Source: Phoronis australis
Lineage: Eukaryota > Phoronida > Phoronidae
Assembly (NCBI GenBank): GCA_002633005.1
Contig: NMRA01000570.1
Span: 1-44,055, forward strand
DNA length: 44,055 nucleotides
Direction of reading: 5' to 3'
Below the pieces are notes generated by a model. The model did not search any database. It was not told the origin of the DNA and saw nothing but the letters and a program-made list of their open reading frames with translations. Shown piece after piece: positions 21,921-31,365 of the stretch (the stretch's first letter is position 1; each line of letters begins with the position of its first letter). The translations under genes were made by a program, and so were the position numbers.

Positions 21921-22423
21921 CCACAGTTTCTACGCAGACTAGAGTCTGTAACAGTTGTCACGCCTCTCATGCCAGTTAACACTGTTAACACCTGCCATCT
22001 TCTAAATGCCTGGGATATAACAAAAAATAAAAGAATCGAGTCAACTATTCGAGTCTCAACAGGCAGCTGCCACGTAATCTAGCGTTTTGAACCTGGGGCT
22101 CGTACCAAGAAAATTGACTTACCTAAGACAAATCTTAAATTTTAGTCAATTTTAAGATAAAACTTAATTTGTCCGTTTCAAGAAAGTGATCTTAAACACT
22201 TCACACTATGGTCATAAATGCTTGAGTTCGGTTACCAACAATTTTGGCACGATATTTTAAGTATTTCTTATTCAATTTATGTGCTTGTAATCAAGAAATA
22301 AACGAAAACATAAAAAAATAAAAAGTGTGTTTGATGTCATCAGAGCTCTCCAGTTTCCTCCATTATGTGTTCTAAGTACACTGACCAGTCGTGAGCCGGA
22401 GTGGTCTCGAAAAGAGTTGAACA

Positions 22424-22645
22424 TTGAGTGCTATGAAAATGTGCGTGTGTGGAAGGTGCAGTACTAGCAATCGGACAGACAATATTTCAGTTTTTGTATT
22501 TCCAAAAGACCCTAAGATTGCAAAGAAATGGCAACAGGTTCGTGGTTCGGACACGGGTGTGGCAGCACGAGAAGGAGCAAGCGATCAGTTCAGGGTCTGT
22601 GCTCAGCTAATTTTGAAGAATCGTGCATTTCGTAGACAAAAATGA
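22424..22645 (+). pseudogene. Decayed THAP zinc-finger domain (left arm)
   Basis: Translation begins 'MSAMKMCVCGRCSTSNRTDN' and continues 'SVFVFPKDPKIAKKWQQVR', matching the THAP pattern C-x-C, FPKDP and invariant W. The CSxHF end is found in another frame as 'LCSANFEESC', with His changed to Asn. A frameshift and loss of a zinc ligand make it non-functional as a THAP domain. THAP domains occur in P-element-type transposases and host genes derived from them, so this is probably a transposon relic. Confidence 0.6.
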
Positions 22646-22881
22646 ATGTATTGTGTTGCACTATTTTTGGAAGGTGGGTGTCAGGCACTTATCGTGTAGA
22701 AGCATCAAAATGTAAGCATTAATATGTTGTTAGTTAGAGTCGTTTAACGGTTTACCTGTGGTAGTGCGCGCCAAAAGAGCTTCAGAGTGAAGTTTGTGAA
22801 ACATTTATGAACTCTTATCAGCCGTCGTTTTTTATGTTATTAGACCTAATCAAAATACTATTGATTAACGTTTGATTTAAT

Positions 22882-23688
22882 GTTCCTCAATATTTGATGG
22901 ATGTGGCCCACACATTTTTTGAAGAGCCAGGGCAACGTTTGGTTGGGTATGTGGCAAATAGCAATCATGGCAGGGAGCAAAATTCGTGACCACTGAGGTG
23001 CGAAAGGGTGGTTGTAGAAAGTGTCCACCACTTGAGGAAGTGATGTGGTCCGACAGTATAAGTGAAACCTGGAGTTTGTATTCCGTAGTCAACGGCATTG
23101 ACTACGTTGGGTCATGTCTCCTATGTACGAGACCGGATGTTTCATGTTGCTCGGCTGTTAAAAGTCGTGCCTGTTTCACGCCGAGCTGATTGCAGCTCTC
23201 CACAACTTGACTTTCGTAGTGTTCTGTTGAAGTCACCATTTCGTCCACATCCGCCCCAGGCTGAGCTGTGAATGTTGACCCCGCCCAGAGGTCATACACA
23301 CTTATGTTGTTTGCGCTGCTTCCTTTAAATGCAAGTTCCCAGGTGTCTACAGGTTCCCAGGTGTCTACAAGTTCTCAGGTCTCTACATTTTATATACCAA
23401 TATTTGGAGTGTTTGTTAATTTTCTATGAGATTTTCTTACAAGGTTTTGTTGAATAAACTGCAGCTGCTACGAACATCATTTTCGGTGTATAAACGTCAT
23501 CAAAACTGAGCTCCAGAAATGTGTACATCTTAAAAAATATTAAAAGCTTTGCAATGTACAGCTCCATCACCCTGCTATGTAATTACTCAGCGGACTTCTC
23601 TTTGTGTTCAAACACTACGTTTTTTAGAACTTAGTCGCTGCTTATTTTAGGTGCGATTAAAGTTTTGCTTATGGATTGGACTAATTAC
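22882..23688. other. Spacer segment beside the left arm
   Basis: Nothing coding is supported. It contains a short palindrome around 23079-23105 ('gtagtcaacg' / 'cattgactac') and the 18-bp tandem repeat at 23335. Downstream exons of the Apple-domain gene would be expected here but I could not find them. Confidence 0.5.
23335..23387. repeat. 18-bp tandem repeat, three units
   Basis: Units at 23335, 23353 and 23371 all follow 'gttc(c/t)caggt(g)tctaca'. The repeat word contains 'caggt', which resembles an exon/donor junction, but no exon is supported here. Confidence 0.8.
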
Positions 23689-24001
23689 CTGTGAGCATGA
23701 ATACGAGCGAGGAGGTGTCCACCGTCTCATACGTCGACAGCCATTGATTCCTACTTATTTCACAAGTCTGGTGCTGACTGCTGAAACTCAGCAATGAGCA
23801 TTGCTTTGATAAACACAGCGAAGCGCACTGTGTCAGTAAAGGAATTTTATATACACCGTCCACGTAATTCGAGAGGATTTTGTGGCCAACAGCGGACGTT
23901 GCCTGAGAAAATAGTAGCCGACTATTTTCCTGCGTGGACAATGCTACGATACTGCACATGTATAATGCAACCACAAACGCTTGACTTTTGCAAGATGACA
24001 T
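23689..24001 (-). CDS. First coding exon of a secreted PAN/Apple-domain protein
   Basis: ATG at 24001, then a signal peptide (core 'AFVVALYMCSIVALST') and an Apple-like module with 'LLTQCASLCLSKQCSLLSFS' and 'HQTCEIS', the PAN spacing C-x3-C-x4-C then a distant C. The exon ends CACAG|GTAATT at 23689 in an open frame, so further exons must follow at lower coordinates. None is recognisable before the inverted-repeat arm at 22881, so the gene may be truncated by that rearrangement. A Met 19 codons further upstream is also in frame, but the chosen start gives the better signal peptide. PAN/Apple domains bind protein or carbohydrate; the ligand is unknown. Confidence 0.6.
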
Positions 24002-25924
24002 ATTCGTTACTGTTTCAACCTCTACCAAAAACAGCTGCTGTGCGACGATGGTGTACACTCACAACCACTTGCATTTAAATTGTCGCGTCTGGAAGAAATC
24101 AATACATGAATAATTAGGATTTCGTGATATGTGCCTTGCTTAGCGTTAGTGCGCTTGAGAAAATGCAAATATTCTACAAGATACCATTGGTCGGTTGCAT
24201 GAAACACGTCTGAACCTGACTCAACTACGTTTCTTAATTTTTGCACGATATGTGTGTACTTGTGTCAACGGGCTGTCCTTTCTAATGTTGTTTTATCTTC
24301 ACCACCAAGCCAGTTCTTATTTTTAAAACGCGCAGAAAGAAAACTCTACATTGAAATATTAACATTATAGAAAGAACAAGGACGAAGACTTTGCATGTTT
24401 TCAATAAAAATAAGGTGCCAGTTTCTAGATTAATTATGGATTATTTTAGAGTACGAACAGAGTGATTTCTATTTTAAAAGACGAGTTGAACTGTGCAGAA
24501 GTCCTCTTTTTCGCTTGATTTACATTTTTTCGGGTATACCCATCGATTCTAGACATGCCCTGTATCTCAAACTGATATCAGAACTGAAGTCTCAATGAAA
24601 GGATTGCTTAGAAATTTTGCTTCCGTTGGTATTACAAATGAGAGGAGCCCCGTCCTGATAAAGGTAGTCGTAGTGAACTTCCTACAGACAGTGATCGAAG
24701 AAGCCAGCTCCTTAATGACACGTGAAATCAACGATGGCGATGAGTCCAAATAGTCCATACCACTCGAGTTATCTCTGTTGTGGTATTGAGCAGAAGCAAA
24801 TTTACCTTTCTCGCCACCAAATCTGTCATTGATAAAATATAAGATAGTTGTTAGAAGAATTTAAATTAGACTTTTTAACTGTTGTGTAAATTTCTTCTTC
24901 AAGTCAAAATCATTATTTCATTTGTGCAGTTAGAACTCAAGTCAACTACACTTTCTCAGCCGACCATTATCTTAGCAATATGCATATTAATTTTTAAACT
25001 TTACTCTCATGATCTGTATGTAAACAGTTATGCGGCATCTGTAATAAAATCTCAAGTTGTGACAATGGATAACATATTACATCTTGAATACTTTGAATGT
25101 CAACTTGAACCATGCTATCTAGTGTAGTTGTTTTGGAACTACATTTCTACTAATGTTTTCCATTTGTTATTTGACAATCGGTTCTCCTTGGTGATGTTGG
25201 AAACATGGGTCAAAGACCGCCTACCTAAGTTTTCTTTGAAATGTATGATTATGGAAATAGAAACATTAACATTGTTAATACATTACTGCATTTTTGCTAT
25301 TGCGATTACGATCAATTTGGAATTATTTGTGTAATGAGTGATACGTAGTGTGCATTGAATCCGCATTAGCTCCTGGCTCACATTTCTAAAGACAAATTAA
25401 CATACGTAAGATGCTTTTACATACTGACTGCAGGTACAGGCCCGAGGGAAGCGGGGGGGGGGTACATGTACGTGCCCCCACCTTCAATTATTTGTTTGCG
25501 TCTGAGTGAAAACCTCGTGGTAACCGGCATAGGTGTATGTTGATGGAAGAAGCCAGTAGCTTCTAACAAATGTCACACTCTTTGATTGATTCATTAACTG
25601 TTGCACTGATTTAGTCGACTCTCTATTTACTCAGTTTCTGATGCCTCTGTATAACTGCTGGTTATCTATCTGCTCACACTGTGACTTACTCTCACTAACC
25701 CATGCCTATTATTTGTAGTCTCTTGCCATGTTCAAACATTTCACCAATGCAAGCATACCCTAGAAAATTCTAGAATCTATCCAGCCATTCTACGTGACAG
25801 GTTCGGTACTGTACCCGATTAGTTCTACTAACATTAATGGCTATTATCTTGAAATCTACTAGAATGTTTTCAAGTAGTCTGCTCGTAACAATCGCATAAC
25901 TACAGGCCTGACATAGCAATGTCT
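24002..25924. other. No supported gene
   Basis: The minus strand at 24567-24830 has an open stretch without a recognisable domain. A near-palindrome of G and C runs around a GTACATGTAC core is at 25450-25482. I find no exon borders worth calling. Confidence 0.4.
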
Positions 25925-26330
25925 GATAAATCAAACGCTAACCGTTAGTAAATACACAAAACGTACCGAGAGTGGTGTATGTGAAGTAAAATCCCACGAG
26001 ACATTATTCCGCGTATCGACCTCGACCTTCGGTCTCGACCTTCTTTCTCGACCTTCGGTCTCCCCCTTCGGTCTCCCCCTTTGGTCTCCCCCTTCGGTCT
26101 CCCCCTTCGGTCTCCACCTTCGGTCTCTCCCTTCGGTCTCCCCCTTCGGTCTCCCCCTTCGGTCTCCCCCTTCGGTCTCCCCCTTCGGTCTCCCCCTTCG
26201 GTCTCCCCCTTCGGTCTCCACCTTCGGTTTCCACTTTCGGTCTCGATCGATACGCGGAATGATGTCGACGGGGGCATTACTTCATGTACACCAGTCGAGG
26301 TACGTTATGTGTTTATCCCATACGCTTCGA
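25925..26330. mobile_element. Palindromic element with a minisatellite core
   Basis: Outer arms are imperfect inverted repeats of roughly 70-100 bp. The left has 'ggtgtatgtgaagtaa' and 'cattattccgcgtatcga'; the right, reverse-complemented, has 'ggtgtacatgaagtaa' and 'catcattccgcgtatcga'. The 13-bp repeat array fills the middle. The build resembles fold-back transposons. I see no transposase. Confidence 0.65.
26031..26243. repeat. 13-bp minisatellite, about 16 units
   Basis: Unit cggtctcccccttc read with 13-bp period; edge units are more diverged (cgacctcggt-like), central units almost identical. Because the period is 13 bp, the minus strand is open in all three frames and reads as a 13-residue Gly/Arg/Glu repeat. 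That is a by-product of the repeat and not evidence of a protein. Confidence 0.9.
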
Positions 26331-28099
26331 ATTCCTAAGTTTTGTCATTTTTCCGTAGAATTTTTAACTACTTCACTCATGCTGTTCACGTGGCATTATG
26401 AACGGTAGTCCGGCTGTTCTATTCATTTATCCCATACGCGTTGAATCTGTCGGGGGAAATACGGCCATATAATAATGTTTTCCGTATTCAACTCCCGCAC
26501 TACTTCAACAGTGACCTCTGACATAAAAAGTTCAAATGGTAGGGCATTGTCGACTCGATGTAGATAACCGGTTAGATCATCCACTTTCGGAAAATAGTTT
26601 AAAGTAATACAATTGTAGCAATGCAAGTAACACTCAACATGCAATCAGGTCTCAATCGTAAAATATGGAACAGGAATCTTTTCATTTGGAAATCGCGTAA
26701 CGGTTCTTTCCTAAAAGTTCAATTGAAGCTCTGAAGGAATATTTCTGAGACTTTGGCTGTAAATGTAATATTTTCCCAAACAAAAGAGTAAATTAATTAT
26801 ACCCCTTCCATTCCGTTTACCAAAGAAAACATCTATTGACGAGAGAATTTTATTAAATAAATTTAAATTTTTCAAAATAGCCATTGGAGTATAACAGACA
26901 AGAACGTTTTCGACGAATTCGAATCTCAGTAGAGATGAGTAATATTTTCTATCTTTTTTACAAAATGTGTAAAGGTCTGACTAATGTGGATATCAATTTT
27001 GACCAGAAAGTAAAGTCGTTTATGGCGACAACTCGATGTAAAAACCTTTCTGAAACCACTGTCTCTTGAATCATAAACAAGGAGCAAGCATAGACTTCCC
27101 TCCCCCATTTTTATGAATCAAGAGCAGTAATTTCTTGTTTCCATTTTAGCTCATGTTGTTCTTCTGTAATTATCTTCAATTAACTGAGAGTGTATACATT
27201 TATTCGCGATATTTTCTAATACGTTGGGGGAAATTTGAATGCGCTTGCAGAAATCTTCATTTCTCTGAAATTTTTACTAAAATGAAAAAAATTGAGCATA
27301 AGTCCATAAAAATCGTAAGTGGTGGAGATAAACCATACTTGCTATAAAATGATGCGTAAGACATAAAAAGCCAGCATGAGTCAACCAAATCATTAATACA
27401 AGGAAAATACTTTTTTATACCAGCACTTATTAATAGTTATATTGTTATAACGTCAGAATGGCTGATACTGAGTGTATTCATCATTCTCAGTGTTCCGAAT
27501 GTTTGGGCAAAGTAAGCAAACACATCAGACCAAAATAAACTTGTCATTTCCTGTGAACACATATTGCATTGAATGCATCTCCAAAATGTAAAAAGTTGTG
27601 AGCGCACAATAAGTGATGTTGCAACAGCATTTTTTCCGAAAACCTCATTGGTTGAAATAAATCTGTCGTGGAACACTGTATAGCTTAAGAAATTGATAAA
27701 ATATTCAGTACGAATCGTTTTACCGTCTCGTTGTGAAAAGTTTTATGTCCTTTCAGTTCTCATTATTCTATCATTCTTGCCACGGCTAACAAACCTGAAA
27801 AACGATAGTCCAAAACTCTTAATTGAGTGCGTGGGTGGCGATGGCAGAGCGAGGAGCAAATAAGCCAGCTTAGGTAACACAAGAGCCTTAATTACAGAAC
27901 ATTTTCCAAGACATGTTAATGATCTTCTAGATCAGTTCATTACTTCTTGAACAGTTAATTTGTTGCGAACCATTCACAAATTGTTGTTAGTTTTATAAGC
28001 ATGCAGTTGTGTCAGTTTTCCAAATGTGGTCATTTTTGGATTGTGTAAACTGACCTATCCGTGTGGCATCAAAATATATATTAATTATAGTCCGGATAC
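26331..28099. other. No supported gene
   Basis: The word 'tttatcccatacgc' occurs at 26309 and again at 26427, so part of the palindromic element may be repeated. The rest is AT-rich with no exon I can defend. Confidence 0.4.
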
Positions 28100-28133
28100 C
28101 TATCGTCGTCAGGCTCCAAAGGTCGTCCGCCAT
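28100..28133 (-). CDS. Possible first coding exon of an unknown gene ('MADDLWSLTTI')
   Basis: The minus strand reads 'agaagATGGCGGACGACC', a strong start context that also contains the YY1-type motif AAGATGGCGG typical of metazoan promoters. It continues for 11 codons to ATAG|GTATCC, a possible donor. The 120 bp around it is GC-richer than its surroundings. I could not identify a second exon, so this may instead be a lone promoter-like motif. Confidence 0.3.
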
Positions 28134-28259
28134 CTTCTTTTGCGTGCAGCGCAGCCACGCGGGACTTAGCGTTCCAATCTAGAGTGCTCGCCTGTACGTT
28201 AGGTACTAACCTCTCTGGAGAAACACGCATGGAAGAACTGAGACGAAAATCGGTGTATT

Positions 28260-30405
28260 TATCGTCTGTTTTTTGAGACCACTTAAAAACTTGTAGATTT
28301 TACGAATGCACTTTTTTGTTCATTTTCAGAAGATAATTTCGAAATTAAATTTTCTTCAGACGGAACAAAAAGGAACTCAGGGATTGTTTATGCAATGTAC
28401 CTATTTGTCTCAGGCACTAACCGACACCTGTTAGGCCAAAGGAAAAAGGCAGCATACAAATGGAACACGCTGGGGGCTTAACAGTTTCGACCCACGCCTT
28501 GGTCATCAAAATATTATCCACTTGTGTTTTTTATTGCAAAACAAAGTACTGAGCTCAACATTTATGTTGAAATTGTTGGTTAAAGCATTTTTAATTTATT
28601 TGAAGAAAATTAAAATACTTGAATTGATAGATAATGGCCACCAATAAAGTAAAACATTGACTTTATTTCACTACATTGTATTGTTACATACAACACAGCA
28701 TGGCATAATCAAAAATAAAAGAAGAGATTGAGCAATAAAATTCAAATGCGACTTGGGTATTTATTTATTTATTTATCCTGTTAAAGATGAGAAAAAAATC
28801 AAACAATACGATTATGGGTAATTTATTAGAACAATTGTATCGAGGTTCAATGATCAACTTCCGCCGACCAAGTCTCAAAGGGTTACAGTTCTCTTTTGGC
28901 TGACAAGGTGTTAACAGAGAATGAAGAGAAACTGAAAAGAAAGAGGACAGAAGAGATAAGTGGTGTTAAGAACAACAAGAGCAAAAAATCAAATAAAGAC
29001 TTCACAAATACAAAATAAGTAAGGTCTATCTGGAATAAAACAATTGCGATTTATTTTCCAGAACTGAAATTCTATATCAAATTTTAATCGATTTAAAAAT
29101 CGATATCATACTAGTAAAACAGTTTGTGGTTGAAGTAGAGTTGCTGTAAACCACTTTTCACTATTTTCTTGGCCTTTTTCTGTGTGGTTTTCTGTTCTTT
29201 CAAAAGGCGGCAGCATATGACGACCATAGGATTCATTATAAAATGGCTGCCGAAAAGCAATACACAGTTGAACAACTCTGCATAAGTAAAAGAAAACGTT
29301 TGAATCAACGAATACTATATATTTGTGAGAGTTAAATCAAATCCTATTCAGAGCATAACTTTGAAGTGGAATAATTGGGCGAGTACGACAACAAGCCGGT
29401 TTTATGCTTAGGCGGACGACCATTGGGTTCCCGAGTATACATCTTACATCTTATTCGTGATCCTCCTCACACTGGTAATAGTAATCGATATGCGCCAAAC
29501 TGCACGCTCGTTCACGTGGATTAATTTACTTAAATACAATATAATTTGTCATTTACCGCCACAGTGTGGTAATAAGTGTTTATTTAGACCACTTCACAGT
29601 TTATAAGTCTGATCTTGTTCCGCGCAACGATTCGAACTGATTTCAGGGACCCGGTTTCGCAGGCGCTCGAATTTCCGGATGACTCATAAGCATATATAAG
29701 AAACATGTTTTCTTAGTAGTGAGTGACGTCAGTGATAATCGAGGAACAGATAAACTCAAGCGCCTGTGGTCAGTTTGTGCTAAAGAATACTCCTTCCGCT
29801 TCATTTTAGTTAAAAGCTCCTTAAAACGGGAACTTACTGTAAGGCAGGACAGTTGAAGCTTAAATCCCGATAATGTTTATTCAACACAACGTCAAATATT
29901 TTCAAACTTATCTGACTTTAATACGAATTTTTCGTTTAATTTTTATTTTTGGTGATGCACCACCCCCTAAAATGGCCGCCGTAGTGAGTGACAGATAACT
30001 CATGAATTATGGGTACTCGCTGAACTGCTGTATTGTGTATTGTATTTGCGGAAACGCCACCACTGTTTAAATAAAGCAAATATAAACAGGGGTGAAAATT
30101 ACGAAATGTTTCTATTTTAGTATTATCTTTCGGCTGACGAAACTCATTTTCTGTTTTAAATTGGTGAGTGTAAAGTAAAGAGTGTATGAGAAAATCATGC
30201 AATGTGGGAATTTTCAGGAACATCGATGTTAACCAATTTAAGTGAGCATTTTCTACTTTTTAGAGATTTTCTTTTCAAGAAAAGTAAAATTTTACGCCTA
30301 GTGTTACTACTCACTGACTTAAGAGGCAAACGTAGGAAATCCCATCCATATGCCAAAGTGTTACCATGCAATAGAGTCAGTTGCGATTTGGACGGCTCCC
30401 TCATT
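28260..30405. other. No supported gene
   Basis: The stretch holds AT-rich repeats and a short Lys-rich open frame near 28858-29018. An 'aaaatggccgcc' YY1-like word at 29970 starts only an eight-codon frame. Confidence 0.4.
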
Positions 30406-30643
30406 CTTTTAAATCAAACGTTAATCAATAGTATTTTGATTAGGTCTAATAACATAAAAAACGACGGCTGATAAGAGTTCATAAATGTTTCACAAACTTA
30501 ACTCTGCAGCTCTTTTGGCGCGCACTACCACAGGTAAATCGTTAAACGACTCTAACTAACAACATATGAATGCTTACATTTTGATGCTTCTACACGATAA
30601 GTGCCTGACACCCACCTTCCAAAAATAGTGCAACACAATAAAT

Positions 30644-30865
30644 TCATTTTTGTCTACGAAATGCACGATTCTTCAAAATTAGCTGAGCACAGGCCCTGAA
30701 CTGATCGCTTGCCCCATCTCGTGCTGCCACACCCGTGTCCGATACACGAACCTGTTGCCCTTTCTTTGCAATCTTAGGGTCTTTTGGAAATACAAAAACT
30801 GAAATATTGTCTGTCCGATTGCTAGTACTGCATCTTCCACACACGCACCTTTTCATAGCACTCAA
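30644..30865 (-). pseudogene. Decayed THAP zinc-finger domain (right arm)
   Basis: Paralogous to 22424-22645, with 'MSAMKRCVCGRCSTSNRTDN' and 'VFVFPKDPKIAKKGQQVR'. The invariant Trp is now Gly, and the C-terminal 'LCSANFEESC' lies in another frame, as in the left arm. The shared frame break shows that decay began before the inverted duplication. Confidence 0.6.
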
Positions 30866-31276
30866 TGTTCAACTCTTTTCGAGTCCACTCCTGCTCACGA
30901 CTGGTGTACTTAGAACACATAATGGAGGAAACTGGAGAGCTCTGATGACATCAGACACATTTTTTATTTTTTATGTTTTCGTTTATTTCTTGATTACAAG
31001 CACATAAATTGAATAAGAAATGCTTAACTATCGTGCCAAAATTGTTGGTAACCGAACTCAAGCATTTATGACCATAGTGTGAAGTGTGTAAGATCACTTT
31101 CTTGAAACTGACAAATTTAAGTTTTATCTTAAAATTGACTAAAATTTAAGATTTGTCTTAGGTAAGTCAATTTTTTTCGGTACGAGCCCCAGGTTCAAAA
31201 CGTTAGATTACGTGACAGCTGCCTGTTGAGACTCGGAATAGTTGACTCGATTCTTTTATTTTTTGTTATATCCCAG

Positions 31277-31365
31277 GCATTTAGAAGATGGCACGTGTTA
31301 ACAGTGTTAACTGGCATGAGAGGCGTGACAACTGTTACAGACTCTAGTCTGCGTAGAAACTGTGG
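31277..31365 (+). promoter_or_regulatory. Probable 5' UTR exon start of the LRR-Ig gene
   Basis: A T-rich tract ending 'gttatatcccag' at 31276 is a good 3' splice site, kept in the pseudogene copy. It implies an upstream non-coding exon, with translation starting at 31366. An in-frame TAG 12 nt before the ATG excludes a longer protein. Confidence 0.4.

Larger units (their letters stand above)
20265..22881 (-). repeat. Left arm of a 2.6-kb inverted repeat
   Basis: Reverse complement of 30406-33025 with scattered substitutions and indels. The inner edge is at 'gattaacgtttgatttaa' (22881) and the outer edge at 'gttac' (20265). The spacer is about 7.5 kb. Confidence 0.9.

Noticed and set aside
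23335-23387. Short regular repeats considered as a CRISPR array
   Set aside because: Units are directly adjacent without spacers and the genome is eukaryotic; it is a plain tandem repeat.
25931-26277. Long Gly/Arg/Glu-rich open frames on the minus strand
   Set aside because: They are a by-product of the 13-bp minisatellite; all three frames are open and there is no start context, domain or splice structure.
27437-27676. 79-codon minus-strand frame with Cys and aromatic residues
   Set aside because: I considered it as a second exon for the start at 28133, but found no matching acceptor phase or known family.
28858-29018. Lys-rich + strand frame ('EEKLKRKRTEEISGVKNNKS')
   Set aside because: It resembles a nucleolar tail but has no upstream exon, acceptor or homologous domain; AT-rich low complexity explains it.
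29111-29308. Minus-strand frame ending 'KKAKKIVKSGLQQLYFNHK'
   Set aside because: No domain, no splice borders, short.
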